DNA of 64,000 nt from 1-14-0-10-45-29 sp041650255 (GCA_041650255.1 JBAZLL010000003.1:70860-134859), one strand, 5' to 3'. Shown: positions 1 through 9,043, counted from the stretch's first letter. Translations and numbers: made by a program. The notes: generated from the sequence alone by a model not told the origin.

Positions 1-698
1 AAACCGACGAATTTGGCAAGCTTGTATATACCGGCGACTTCAAATTGCGCGACGGGCTAACGCTAAAATCCGCAAAAGTGCTTGAGTGCGACACTCTCAT
101 TTGTGAATGCACTTACGGCACTCCCGAAGCAAAATTTCCAAAACCTGAGGAAGTTTATGAAAATATGCAAAAATGGAGCAAACAAAATTCAAATTCAATA
201 CAGCTTTGGGGCGGCTATTCCACAGGAAAGGCGCAAGAGCTCATAAAATTTCTAAATGATTACACAAATACAACTCCAATCGTCCCGCCGCAAATATCTC
301 AAATTTGCGCCCATTACAAGCGCAATGGCGTAAAGCTTGAATGGCTGGATTCCACTTCATCAGAAGCGCAAGAGCAGATGCGCTGTGCATTCTGCGCGGT
401 CTTTCCACCGCACCAGCTAAACAAAAAATTTGCATGGCAAATCGCATCCGCGCACAAACGCACCACAAAAGTCGCAGTTGCAACGGGCTGGACCGGCTTT
501 AGAAAAATTTCTGCCGATGCGAGTTTTCCTCTTTCGGATCATGCCGACTTTGGCGAAATTTACGACTATGCCCTTTCAAGCAATGCAAAAAAAGTATTTC
601 TCGTGCACGGAGAAAATACATATACTGCAAAAAAACTAAAAGAAAAAGGAATTAACGCGTTTGCAATCGACCAGATTCAAAAAGAAATCCGAGAATAA
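1..698 (+). CDS. beta-CASP metallo-beta-lactamase nuclease (5'-partial)
   Basis: The reading frame is already open at base 3, so the N-terminal part with the HxHxDH motif lies outside the window; 231 residues remain. Visible motifs fit the beta-CASP branch of the metallo-beta-lactamase fold (archaeal mRNA 3'-end-processing/SNM1-type or ligase-associated exonucleases): YTGDF near the start (the metal-binding Asp strand), ECTYG where the family has ESTYG (motif A), GGYSTGKAQEL in the beta-CASP insert, SDHADF (motif B His) and FLVHGE (motif C His). These enzymes cut or trim RNA or DNA 5'-3' with two zinc ions. Which nucleic acid is the substrate cannot be told from this fragment. The only in-frame initiators in the window (TTG at 45) fall inside the conserved core, so the true start is upstream. 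Confidence 0.8.
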   Translation, partial: TDEFGKLVYTGDFKLRDGLTLKSAKVLECDTLICECTYGTPEAKFPKPEEVYENMQKWSKQNSNSIQLWGGYSTGKAQELIKFLNDYTNTTPIVPPQISQICAHYKRNGVKLEWLDSTSSEAQEQMRCAFCAVFPPHQLNKKFAWQIASAHKRTTKVAVATGWTGFRKISADASFPLSDHADFGEIYDYALSSNAKKVFLVHGENTYTAKKLKEKGINAFAIDQIQKEIRE

Positions 699-747
699 TT
701 TGCGAATCAAAATCAGTCTGCGAAACAAAAACCAAAAAAAAAATTAG

Positions 748-803
748 AATAAAATAACTAAAATAAAACAATTAAAATAAAATAACTAAAATAAAATAAT
801 TTT
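748..803. repeat. Short A/T tandem repeat, 28-bp period, two copies
   Basis: Two nearly identical 28-bp units (748-775 and 776-803), built from AATAAAATAACTAAAATAAA, fill the gap between the convergent nuclease and hypothetical genes. The sequence is almost pure A/T with no gene; T-runs on the minus strand could help terminate transcription. Confidence 0.7.
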
Positions 804-809
804 AGGCAT

Positions 810-1124
810 TTATCTTGGCTCTGCATCCGGGCAGAATTTTCTGAACGCCTCATAATGCATATCGTTTAGTCCTACTGCCATGTCATGCACTTGTCCAAGC
901 TGGTCATACATCTTGAGTATCACGCTCACTTTTCCAAGCGGCAATTCCGAGACTTTTTCAATTTTTTTCACATAGCTAAACGGCGAGCGAATGAGCTTTC
1001 CATTGTATTTTACGACAATTCCGCCTTCGCATACATATATCGTCCCGTTTTGCTCAAATCCATCTTCATATATTGGATATGATTGAGAAACCATTCCAAA
1101 AATGCTGTCTTTCTGACTTGCCAT
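810..1124 (-). CDS. Hypothetical protein, 104 aa
   Basis: I do not recognise a family. The open frame extends upstream to 1199, but I chose the ATG at 1124 (MASQKDSIFGM) because a Shine-Dalgarno-like GAGGGG lies about 9 bases before it and because a TATA box at 1180-1187 would place transcription start inside the longer frame. The protein is soluble with alternating short beta-like stretches (IYVCEGGIVVKYNGKLI, KVSVILKMYDQLGQVHD), reminiscent of a small PH-like or Sm-like barrel, but this is only an impression. It is divergent from the Cys-rich pilin-like gene and may share its TATA element. Confidence 0.6.
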   Translation of the reverse strand: MASQKDSIFGMVSQSYPIYEDGFEQNGTIYVCEGGIVVKYNGKLIRSPFSYVKKIEKVSELPLGKVSVILKMYDQLGQVHDMAVGLNDMHYEAFRKFCPDAEPR

Positions 1125-1179
1125 CAAAATCAACCCCTCATAATCAGTAAAATATGCCAATTCACTTACAATCCTCAAA

Positions 1180-1187
1180 TTTATATA
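1180..1187. promoter_or_regulatory. TATA box between divergent genes
   Basis: TTTATATA lies 22 bases before the ATG at 1209, the distance expected for a leaderless archaeal transcript. Read on the other strand it is TATATAAA, which would start transcription near 1158 and give the gene ending at 810 a leader of about 35 bases containing its Shine-Dalgarno. One symmetric element may therefore serve both directions. Confidence 0.55.
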
Positions 1188-1208
1188 GATTAAGCTCATC
1201 GCTTTAGC

Positions 1209-2852
1209 ATGGCAAAAAAGGCTCAGTCCTCAACAGAATATCTTGCCACCTACGGGTGGGCTATGTTATTGCTCGTGCTTGTCGTCGCATTTTTGGTCGG
1301 CTCGGGCATTTTCAATCCTTCAAAATTTGCAAATGAGGAATGCACAATACAACCGAATTTGCCCTGCACTGATTATTACGTCGCCGCATACGAAGGAAGA
1401 AGTGCATTAGATTTGTCCTTTAATGTTACAAACACCATGGGCTTTCCGATTGCAATAGTTGGCTATTCGGTTGAAGTGGATAAAATAGAAACCGTCAAAT
1501 GCAATGAAGCATCATGCGGCTATTTCCTAAAGCAGGGCGATTCGGCAGTAATAAACATGAACGATTTTCCCGCCGGATACGACTATACTGAAACCGATTT
1601 TGCAAAATTAAAAATAAATATCAAATTCAAAAACTGCAAAGGAATCGGCTCAACAAAATGCCTGTCCGATGCAACAATTCCAACTTACGAAACCGCCGGA
1701 AGAATAAACACTTACCCACGCGGGGTTCCAAGTGGCGGTGTAATCACACCCTCCTGCAATCTCGGAGCTCGAAGATGTATTGGCAATGTTGTACAAGCGT
1801 GCGCAGGCTACGTTCCAAACACATATTGGAAATCAATGGAAGATTGCGAACTCTCAAATAAAGTTTGCAAAGTGGAGAACGGAATTGCCGCATGCTATGG
1901 TAAAGAGGACAACGCATGTGAAGCCGACGAATCAAAATGCTATGACAAAACCTACCGAGTCCCGTGCGATGGCGCCACGAACACTTGGGTGGATGTAGGC
2001 AGTCTCGGATTGGACAGCCAATGCCCAATGGGTATTTGCAAAGATATCACGACCTCTGATGGAAAACGCGGCACGCAGTGTGTTCCGGAATGTGATTCAT
2101 CCTACAAGCCAAATTGCGTTGGAAGCGTTTCTTACACCTGCAACATGATGGCAGAGCGAATCACCTCCACCGATTGTGCCCTGACTCCCAATGGAGTTTG
2201 TGATGAAAACAGCGGAACATGCAAAGTGCAAGTGCACGTGGATCTATGCGATGCTGACCATCTCGGAGAGAGAAAATGCAAAGGGGATATAGCTCAAGTA
2301 TGCTCAGTAGAATGCTCCGGCATGGGACAGCCATTATGGTGCGACAAGGAGAACTGTGCGCAAAAGGGCGAAACATGCAATAACGGACTTTGCATAGCGG
2401 TTGTTCCCGAGGCATGCGAGCCTAATCAGGTGGGTTCAACAAGATGCAACAGCAAGGGAGATATAGAAAAATGTCTCTTATCCGGTACGTCGTTTGCCTG
2501 GTTGTCTGAAGACAAATGCTCTTCAAGAGGTGAAATATGCGTTGTTGGCAATCCTTGCGTTTGCCAAGAAGTCTGCGAACCCGGAAAATCGCGTTGCAAG
2601 GACGGCACCATACAAACATGCGGCACGGATAAAAAATGGGCTGAAGTTCAAGTCTGCGATTATTATTGCACATTAAAGGTCGATAATCCGGTTTGTGTGG
2701 AATGTATATACGCAACCCATTCAAGATGTGATCCCAATGATATCACCAAGCTTATTCATTGCGGTGCGGACTACACATGGAAAACCGGCACAACCGAACA
2801 GTGCAAAAACCTCTGTGTTTTCGACAGCCTCGATATGATGCACTGCGAATAA
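1209..2852 (+). CDS. Class III signal peptide (pilin-type) Cys-rich surface protein
   Basis: The N-terminus KAQSSTEYLATYGWAMLLLVLV is a textbook archaeal class III (prepilin/preflagellin) signal: cleavage expected after Ala5, leaving a Q-S-S-T-E-Y helix that packs in a pilus-like core or anchors in the membrane. Residues 30-175 form a beta-rich domain typical of archaeal pilin-like proteins. From about residue 183 to the end there are roughly seven imperfect Cys-rich units of 45-60 residues, each with a pattern like C..G...RC.G..VQ.C....W....C, e.g. CEPGKSRCKDGTIQTC. At 547 residues it is far longer than a normal pilin (100-200), so it is more likely a tip adhesin or stalked surface protein with many disulfides. 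Leaderless ATG behind the TATA box at 1180; no Shine-Dalgarno. Confidence 0.85.
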   Translation: MAKKAQSSTEYLATYGWAMLLLVLVVAFLVGSGIFNPSKFANEECTIQPNLPCTDYYVAAYEGRSALDLSFNVTNTMGFPIAIVGYSVEVDKIETVKCNEASCGYFLKQGDSAVINMNDFPAGYDYTETDFAKLKINIKFKNCKGIGSTKCLSDATIPTYETAGRINTYPRGVPSGGVITPSCNLGARRCIGNVVQACAGYVPNTYWKSMEDCELSNKVCKVENGIAACYGKEDNACEADESKCYDKTYRVPCDGATNTWVDVGSLGLDSQCPMGICKDITTSDGKRGTQCVPECDSSYKPNCVGSVSYTCNMMAERITSTDCALTPNGVCDENSGTCKVQVHVDLCDADHLGERKCKGDIAQVCSVECSGMGQPLWCDKENCAQKGETCNNGLCIAVVPEACEPNQVGSTRCNSKGDIEKCLLSGTSFAWLSEDKCSSRGEICVVGNPCVCQEVCEPGKSRCKDGTIQTCGTDKKWAEVQVCDYYCTLKVDNPVCVECIYATHSRCDPNDITKLIHCGADYTWKTGTTEQCKNLCVFDSLDMMHCE

Positions 2853-2935
2853 TCTTTTCTCTTTCCTTTACTTACTTTTTTAAACTGTTTTCGCCTAATG
2901 TGCTACGGGTAAAAAGAAGGTTGGCGGTAGATAAA

Positions 2936-5900
2936 TTGTATTACATAAGCAACATAAAATTCAAAGGCTTCAAATCATTCAAGAATGCGCAGGCACAATT
3001 TCCACAGGGCTTTGTGGCACTCGCGGGCCCAAACGGCTCGGGTAAATCAAATGTCGCCGACGCAATTCGTTTTTGTTTCGGAGAAATGGGCACAAAGGCA
3101 ATTCGTGTCCGCCGCGCATCCGAACTAGTTAATCTCAATTCAACTCACGGCGAAGTGACAATCGTAATACAGCACTCAAAAGAGCAAGACAAAAAATTTG
3201 AAATAAACCGAACCATTAGCGCCGATGGAAAAACAGGATACAAGCTCAACGGAAAAAGCATGACTCGCACAAACGTGCTTGAGGCATTGCGCCCCCACGG
3301 TCTTGAAGTCGGCACCCACAACATAATCGCGCAGGGACAAGTACAGCAAATAGTTGAAATGAATCCAAAGGACAGGCGCGCAATCATTGACCAGGCTGCC
3401 GGAATATCCGAATTTGACGACAAGAAAAAAGAGGCATTGGGCGAGCTTTCAAAAGTTGAGGCAAAAATTTCAGAGGCAAAAATCGTATTGGCGGAACGCG
3501 GTGCCTATCTTCTTGAATTGGAAAAAGAAAAAAATGCCGCCCTCTCGTATCAGGACGCAAAAACACTTCTTGAGCGCTCCCGTGCAACATTGCTTGGAAT
3601 TGAATATACAAAACTCAACAACCAATTTGACGAACTTCTAAAATCAAAGGGCGAACTTGCAACTCAAATCGGCGCCCTTGACGAATCCCTCTCAAAGCTT
3701 TCAAAATCAAAAGAGGAGCTTGAGGCAAAGCGAAAAGAGCTTGCGGACAAGATGAGCCAAGGCGGACAGAAAGAGAGCCTTGTAAGCCAAATACAAGAGG
3801 CAAAAGTGCAAATCGCACAGCATCAAACTCTCATAACTCAAAAGCAGGAATCAATAAAGGATTTTGAAACCCAGCTTGCGACTCTGGCTCAAAAGAAAAT
3901 GGATTTTGGTCGCCAGCTTGCTTCCACAAACGCACAGCTAAAACAAAAAGAGCAATATCTCATTACCCTAAAAAAAGAACTTGAACAGGCAAAGTTAAAC
4001 GCGGGCATTTCGGAAGACGACACCACCCACTCATCGGGAATTGACAAATTAAACGAAGAGCTTTCGGATGTTCGCGCGAATAAAGCTTCTACAATAGCAA
4101 AATGCGAAGGAATACAGGCGCTAATTGAGCACAAGGGCTCGCTGGCAAAAGAAACAGCCGCCGAGCTTGAGAAGCTCTCATCAACAAAAGGCTCGGACGA
4201 GCTTGAAAAAATGTCTGATGAAATAAAAGAATTAAATTCGCAGCTCACATCTCTTTTTGACAAGGAAAAGAAATTCAACCGCGACATTCCCGATTTGGAT
4301 AGAAAGCTTCTTGAGGCAAAAGAGCGCGTTGCCGCATTGCGCGGTTCAGCCTCCCCGGTCGCAAGAAATCCCGCCCTTCTCACCGTACACGCTCTAAAGG
4401 AAGCGAAAATGGGCGGAATATATGGTCTTGTATCCGAACTCATCAGCCTTGATGAAGAATATCAGCAGGCAGTTGAAGCATCCGCCGGCGGGCGCCTAAA
4501 CTATGTAGTGGTGGATTCGCTTGATACAGCCGACACAATAATTAAAAAATTAAAATCAGAAAAATCCGGAAGATGCTCATTCATTCCGCTTGACAAAATA
4601 ATAATCGGGCGAAGTGCAAGCGAAAAATTGCCCCCAAGCGCTCTTGGGCGCATGATTGATTTCATCAAATATTCACCGGAGCTTGATAATGCAATGCGCT
4701 ATGTCTTTGAGGACACGCTTCTTGTGAACGACGTTTCAACCGCGAAAAAAATCGGAATAGGCACATGGAGAATGGTGACACTCGGCGGCGAATTGCTTGA
4801 GCGCTCCGGAGTGATAAGTGGAGGAACAAACCGTTCAAGCCTGATGGCACGCTCTTCATTGCAAAAGGCGGAATCCGATGTGGATTCAATAAAATCCGAG
4901 CGCGATGCTCTCTACTCGGACCTTTATTCCGTGCGCGACGAAATGCAAAAATTGCGAAAAGAGCGAGCATCTGCCGAGCTTAAGCTTCGCACAAAAGAGG
5001 CGGAGCTTGGCGCCGGCGCAGACAGGCAGGCACGCACCCAAAAACTCAAAGAATCGCTTTTGGCGCATAACCAAGAGCTTGAAAAACAAAAATCCTCATT
5101 GCAGGAACTAACTTCCTCCATTCGCGAGCTTGAGAAAAAAGAACAATCACTTCTAAGCTCTCTTTGCGCGACAAAAGAAATGCAAGCAAAGCAAAAAGAA
5201 GAGTCCAAGAAAAAAGCCGGAGACAGCCAGAAAAAATACGAGGACGTTTTGGAAAAGCATTCTCAATTCCTCACAGACATAGACTCAAAGAAGCAGGAGT
5301 CAAACCTTTTGCAAACCCAAATAGACGAATCCGCACAAGAACATTCCCGCGTTTTGGCTTCTCTTGAAGAATGCAAAAAACAAATAAAATCCAGCGAATC
5401 CGGCTTGAAGAAATCCGAATCCGAGCTTGCGAAATTTGAGCAGGCATTGCAGGAAGTCAGCGCTACCGTGAAAAAATATTATGCAAAAATGCAATCATTG
5501 CAGTCCGAGCTTGACACACTTGGTGCACAGGAAGGCAAGGCAAAATTTGAGCGCGATGCACTCGTGCGAACGCAAAACGAGGTAAATATAAAACACGCAA
5601 CCATTGAGACAAAACTTGTGGATGTAAAGGCGGAATGGGAAAAATATGCAAGCGTGCAGGCATTTGACAATATTTCAAAATCCGAGCTTGAGCAAAACAT
5701 CAAATCTTCCGAGGCAAAAATGAACGAGCTTGGCATGGTCAATCTAAAGGCGCCCCAGCTTTATGACGAGAAAAAAGCCGAGCTTGAGGGAATCGGGCAA
5801 AAGGTCGGCACACTACAAAACGAGAAAGAGGCAGTTCTTTCGCTCATAGAAGAAATAGAAACAAAGAAATTGCGATTGTTTAATGAAACATTTAGCGCGG

Positions 5901-6379
5901 TGAATACTCAATTCAAGAAACTGTTTGCAATGGTGTTCAAAGGCGAAGGCACTCTTATGCTTGACGATCCATCAAACCCGCTTGATTCCGGGCTTGGAAT
6001 GCGCGTGCGCGGAATACATGACAAACGTGACAAATATCTGGAGTCAATGTCCGGAGGCGAGAAAACCCTTCTCGCACTTATGTTAATCTTCTCATTGCAG
6101 ATGAAAAAGAGCGCCCCCTTCTACATTCTGGATGAGGCGGAGGCCGCTCTTGACAAGGTGAACGCCTCCAAAATGGCGGACTTTATCCGCCAGATGAGCA
6201 AGGGCTCGCAATTCATAACTATCACTCACAACGACGCAATTCTCTCTGCCGCGGATGTTGTACTCGGAGTAGCGCGCGATGAGAACGGCTCTCGCATTGT
6301 CGGAGTGCAACTAAGCCACGGTTCGCAATTTGTAAAAAAAGAATCTCCAATCACGGAATCTGCAAATCCGATGTCTTAG
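2936..6379 (+). CDS. smc: Chromosome segregation protein SMC
   Basis: SMC ATPase that holds DNA loops together and promotes chromosome compaction and segregation, acting as a dimer. Head N-half: IKFKGFKSF at the start and Walker A GPNGSGKSN at about residue 32. Two long Glu/Lys/Ser-rich coiled coils flank a hinge at about 490-645 (GGIYGLVSELISLDEEYQQA onward). C-terminal head: ABC signature LESMSGGEKTLLAL at about 1033 and Walker B FYILDEAEAALDKVN at about 1061 (DEAEAALD where DEIDAALD is commoner). The frame is open from 2759, inside the previous gene, but no homology begins before YYISNIKF; I chose TTG 2936, giving 1147 residues, the usual SMC size. TTG 2921 and GTG 2900 are alternatives. 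A T/A-rich box near 2876 could be its promoter. No scpA/scpB genes are adjacent. Confidence 0.93.
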   Translation: MYYISNIKFKGFKSFKNAQAQFPQGFVALAGPNGSGKSNVADAIRFCFGEMGTKAIRVRRASELVNLNSTHGEVTIVIQHSKEQDKKFEINRTISADGKTGYKLNGKSMTRTNVLEALRPHGLEVGTHNIIAQGQVQQIVEMNPKDRRAIIDQAAGISEFDDKKKEALGELSKVEAKISEAKIVLAERGAYLLELEKEKNAALSYQDAKTLLERSRATLLGIEYTKLNNQFDELLKSKGELATQIGALDESLSKLSKSKEELEAKRKELADKMSQGGQKESLVSQIQEAKVQIAQHQTLITQKQESIKDFETQLATLAQKKMDFGRQLASTNAQLKQKEQYLITLKKELEQAKLNAGISEDDTTHSSGIDKLNEELSDVRANKASTIAKCEGIQALIEHKGSLAKETAAELEKLSSTKGSDELEKMSDEIKELNSQLTSLFDKEKKFNRDIPDLDRKLLEAKERVAALRGSASPVARNPALLTVHALKEAKMGGIYGLVSELISLDEEYQQAVEASAGGRLNYVVVDSLDTADTIIKKLKSEKSGRCSFIPLDKIIIGRSASEKLPPSALGRMIDFIKYSPELDNAMRYVFEDTLLVNDVSTAKKIGIGTWRMVTLGGELLERSGVISGGTNRSSLMARSSLQKAESDVDSIKSERDALYSDLYSVRDEMQKLRKERASAELKLRTKEAELGAGADRQARTQKLKESLLAHNQELEKQKSSLQELTSSIRELEKKEQSLLSSLCATKEMQAKQKEESKKKAGDSQKKYEDVLEKHSQFLTDIDSKKQESNLLQTQIDESAQEHSRVLASLEECKKQIKSSESGLKKSESELAKFEQALQEVSATVKKYYAKMQSLQSELDTLGAQEGKAKFERDALVRTQNEVNIKHATIETKLVDVKAEWEKYASVQAFDNISKSELEQNIKSSEAKMNELGMVNLKAPQLYDEKKAELEGIGQKVGTLQNEKEAVLSLIEEIETKKLRLFNETFSAVNTQFKKLFAMVFKGEGTLMLDDPSNPLDSGLGMRVRGIHDKRDKYLESMSGGEKTLLALMLIFSLQMKKSAPFYILDEAEAALDKVNASKMADFIRQMSKGSQFITITHNDAILSAADVVLGVARDENGSRIVGVQLSHGSQFVKKESPITESANPMS

Positions 6380-6454
6380 AGATTGCAATCTGATTCATGC
6401 GTCCCTTTTTTGTTCGCAATTTCTTTCTTGGCTTTTTCCTATTTTTTATGTCAA

Positions 6455-7639
6455 CTAATTTTTCCACCACTTAACTACCTGTGTGGAATTCATTGACGCA
6501 TTAATTGAGTAAATTCCATCAGAGCTTGCATTGACATAAATGCTTCCAACCTTGTCTGTTCGGTGCAAATTCGCGCCGGAAATAAGTATTCTCTGCAATG
6601 TTGTATTACTGGGCAGTCCAAGCTTGTTTGCTCCCACGCTTATTACGACCTCTTTCGGGTCAATCTTATCATAAACAATTGACGGAGTCGGCCTTCCCTC
6701 TCCGTTCTTTCTCCATTTGTAAACTGCGCATTGAGAGTTTATTTTTCCAACAATCGGCGCTTCGGTCTCCTGTGTCAAATCGCTTGGTAAAAACGCGCAG
6801 AATTTGCCCATATTTATTTTCAGCACAATTGAATTCGCTTCCGCATAATTTGCATATTCGCTTTCTTGCGGATTTAGCACCTCAATCTCAAGTACTCCGT
6901 GCACAATCGCATCCCCCGCTTTTGGATTTACTACGAATGCCTCCCGCTTTTGCAATATTTCCATCGCATCCAATGCAAAAAATGACGAAGGCAATTCCTT
7001 GGAAACCCACACTTCATACACTGCAAATCTTTTGAGAATCGCATCCAGCCCGCCCGTTTTTTGCTCGCTCCAGGAAGAAATCACAAGCGCATCAATCTCG
7101 TCAACTCCAAGCTCTTTGAGCGTGTCGGATAGATTTTGTGCATTCTGTGCAAGCCCCGTGTCAATAAGCATTGTGTAATCGGCAGTCTTCACAAGTGTCG
7201 CATCCCCCATTCCCACATCCAAAAAGAGCATTTTGATAGTTCCTTGTGCCTTCGCGCTTGTTTCTGTTTCGTTTAACAAAATTTGAGATTCATTTTGCGC
7301 GGTTCCATTTGTATTTATTGTTCCATTGCCTGCGCTCGCATTGCCGACAACGCTGGCATTAATCATACTTGCATTCAAGCTTTCATTTCCAACAGTTGTA
7401 TTGCTCCCGATTACAGGCGTATTATTTTGTGTTTGCACAGGCGTTGTTTGAGTAGGTGTGGTTTGCACTGGTGTGGTTTGAGTAGGCGTAGTTTGTCCAA
7501 TTGGCTTTCCAATAATCACATCGTCCGGATTTGCCCGTGTCGGGTCTATTCCCGGAGCGGGCGCACCATAAGGAAACAATGCGCATCCACAAAGCATAAA
7601 CGAGGCAAGAAGAACTGCCGCAATTACAACCATTCTCAT
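6455..7639 (-). CDS. ComEC/Rec2-like metallo-beta-lactamase-fold lipoprotein, degenerate metal site
   Basis: Signal sequence MRMVVIAAVLLASFMLCGC carries a lipobox (LCGC), so the mature protein should be tethered outside the membrane. A Thr/Gln/Pro repeat (TTPTQ/TTPVQ) and an Asn/Ser-rich linker with many N-x-S/T sequons lead to a domain at about 145-390 that resembles the soluble beta-lactamase-like domain of ComEC: FLDVGMGDATLV, YTMLIDTG, ISSWSEQKTGGLDAIL, VLEIEVLNP. In active family members the loop after the second strand reads HxHxDHxGGL; here it is SSWSEQKTGGL, so the zinc-ligand histidines are missing and the domain is probably non-catalytic. I chose ATG 7639 over 7696 because the shorter form starts with a perfect lipoprotein signal. 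Lies 85 bases downstream of translin on the same strand. Confidence 0.75.
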   Translation of the reverse strand: MRMVVIAAVLLASFMLCGCALFPYGAPAPGIDPTRANPDDVIIGKPIGQTTPTQTTPVQTTPTQTTPVQTQNNTPVIGSNTTVGNESLNASMINASVVGNASAGNGTINTNGTAQNESQILLNETETSAKAQGTIKMLFLDVGMGDATLVKTADYTMLIDTGLAQNAQNLSDTLKELGVDEIDALVISSWSEQKTGGLDAILKRFAVYEVWVSKELPSSFFALDAMEILQKREAFVVNPKAGDAIVHGVLEIEVLNPQESEYANYAEANSIVLKINMGKFCAFLPSDLTQETEAPIVGKINSQCAVYKWRKNGEGRPTPSIVYDKIDPKEVVISVGANKLGLPSNTTLQRILISGANLHRTDKVGSIYVNASSDGIYSINASMNSTQVVKWWKN

Positions 7640-7724
7640 AAGTGCAAAACAGAAGCATAAAATAAAAAGACAGCACACGCACTTTGCGCAAGCCATGCAG
7701 TAAAATACTCTTTCGCGATTTTTT

Positions 7725-8309
7725 CTATTTGCTCTGCGCCCTTAGCATCTCCGTTCGCGCAATCTCAAGCTGTCCGCGCGCAACATCCTGCTTTCTTTTA
7801 AAATTGGGCAATACGGAATTTGAAAATCTGATAACGGAAATCTGTTCGTACAAATCCCCCATCAAATCAAAATAATATTCGGCTTCCTTTGTCCTTCCGG
7901 CTTTTAGCTCCTCCAAAATCTGCCTTCTAAACTCCCCTGTCGCATCGCAAAGCCCAAGCAAATACACCTGCGGGCTCACCTTTAATTTCTTATAATCGGG
8001 CAATGGCCAATGCTCAATAGCTGCAAGAAGCAATTTTGCCTCCACCACTTCCTGCCAAATCGGCGCAAGTAAATAATCCCATTTCTCATCCGATGCCGGA
8101 AGCTTTGCAAGCCCCTTATCCAGCGCCTCAAGCTCTTTTTTGGCAGATGCAATATCTCCATAATGAAGCATCTTTATCGCGGTAGCACACATTCTCACAA
8201 GCGGTCTGCTCTTTGAAATAATTTCATCATGCGCTTTCTCATTTTTTTCAAGCATTTTTATTATTTCATCAATTCTCAATTCGTTTTTGCTTTTTTTCAT
8301 GTGTGCCAT
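7725..8309 (-). CDS. Translin family protein
   Basis: All-helical translin/TRAX family protein, an RNA- and DNA-binding oligomer; archaeal members form octamers with RNase activity related to the eukaryotic C3PO complex. Diagnostic stretches: EKAHDEIISKSRPLVRMC near the N-terminus, YLLGLCDATGEFRRQ in the middle, EYYFDLMGDLYEQI and LPNFKRKQDVARGQLE near the C-terminus. The acidic residues of the EYYFDLMGDLYE helix correspond to the region where TRAX keeps catalytic carboxylates. Of three possible ATGs (8324, 8309, 8300) I chose 8309 (MAHMKKSK), because the TATA element at 8332-8339 would put transcription start at about that base; 194 residues. Divergent from UMP kinase. Confidence 0.85.
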   Translation of the reverse strand: MAHMKKSKNELRIDEIIKMLEKNEKAHDEIISKSRPLVRMCATAIKMLHYGDIASAKKELEALDKGLAKLPASDEKWDYLLAPIWQEVVEAKLLLAAIEHWPLPDYKKLKVSPQVYLLGLCDATGEFRRQILEELKAGRTKEAEYYFDLMGDLYEQISVIRFSNSVLPNFKRKQDVARGQLEIARTEMLRAQSK

Positions 8310-8331
8310 AACAAAATCTATCATGCCCTTA

Positions 8332-8339
8332 TTTTAAAA
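8332..8339. promoter_or_regulatory. Symmetric TATA element shared by translin and UMP kinase genes
   Basis: TTTTAAAA is a perfect palindrome centred 27 bases from the UMP kinase ATG (8363, plus strand) and 27 bases from the translin ATG (8309, minus strand). No other TATA-like box fits either gene and neither has a Shine-Dalgarno, so both are probably leaderless and driven by one element. Confidence 0.55.
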
Positions 8340-8362
8340 ACTGCGCATCCCAATTTTCAAAT

Positions 8363-9043
8363 ATGGAAAAGGAATGGATTGTTCTTTCAGTCGGCGGTTC
8401 CTTGCTAAATGATGGCAAGCCAAATGTGCAAATGGCATGTGCCCTTGCGAAAATATTTGATTCCACCGGCAAAAACATGGCAATAGTGGTTGGCGGAGGC
8501 AAAGAAGCCCGAGCCGCTTCGGATTCCGCACGCAAAAAATTTGGCAATGAATTTGATGCGGATCTTGCAGGAATAAAAATTACAAGAAAAAATGCAAATG
8601 TCCTGCGAAAAGCCCTGGGTTCATCTGCCGGAAAAAAAATATTTGAAGATTTTGAAGAGGCAAGAGCCGCCTGCAAAAAGCAAAAATACGTTCTCATGGG
8701 AGGAACAATTCCGGGCATCACAACAGACGCGGATGCCGCTCTTTTGGCGGAAGCAATAGGTGCAAAAAAGCTGGTCAACATGAGCAAAACCGCTATTTTT
8801 GATTCGGATCCCTCAAAAAATGCAAATGCGAAAAAATTTGACATTCTCACACATGCTCAACTTTTGCAATTGGCTCAAAAATCAGACCAAAGAATGGCAG
8901 GCACCCATTTCATATTTGATTTGCTTGCCTGCACCCTCATTGCCCGCTCAAAAATAGAAACTCACTTCATTGATGGGCGAGACGAATCTGATGTGAAAAA
9001 CGCAATTTTAGGCAAGCGCCACAACGGTTCAATTGTAAAATAG
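8363..9043 (+). CDS. pyrH: UMP kinase (archaeal type)
   Basis: Phosphorylates UMP to UDP with ATP; amino-acid-kinase fold, hexameric and cytoplasmic. VLSVGGSLLN at the N-terminus is the phosphate-binding loop, VVGGGKEAR follows at about residue 42, the UMP-contact region GGTIPGITTDADAALLAEAIGA is at about 112-133 and the ATP-binding segment VNMSKTAIFDSDPSKNANAK at about 136-156 matches the family pattern N.DGVYT.DP...P.A. At 226 residues it has the archaeal length. ATG chosen because it is the first in frame and sits at the expected leaderless distance from the TATA box at 8332. Confidence 0.92.
   Translation: MEKEWIVLSVGGSLLNDGKPNVQMACALAKIFDSTGKNMAIVVGGGKEARAASDSARKKFGNEFDADLAGIKITRKNANVLRKALGSSAGKKIFEDFEEARAACKKQKYVLMGGTIPGITTDADAALLAEAIGAKKLVNMSKTAIFDSDPSKNANAKKFDILTHAQLLQLAQKSDQRMAGTHFIFDLLACTLIARSKIETHFIDGRDESDVKNAILGKRHNGSIVK

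Noticed and set aside
2759..2935. Upstream start of SMC inside the pilin-like gene
   Set aside because: No SMC homology before residue YYISNIKF and it overlaps another coding gene by 94 bases.
3889..4443. 184-residue frame antisense to smc
   Set aside because: Shadow of the coiled-coil-coding strand; Ser/Phe-rich with no family and entirely inside smc.
8329..8850. 173-residue frame antisense to UMP kinase
   Set aside because: Shadow frame; Ala/Phe/Ser-rich, overlaps a confidently identified gene and has no start signals.
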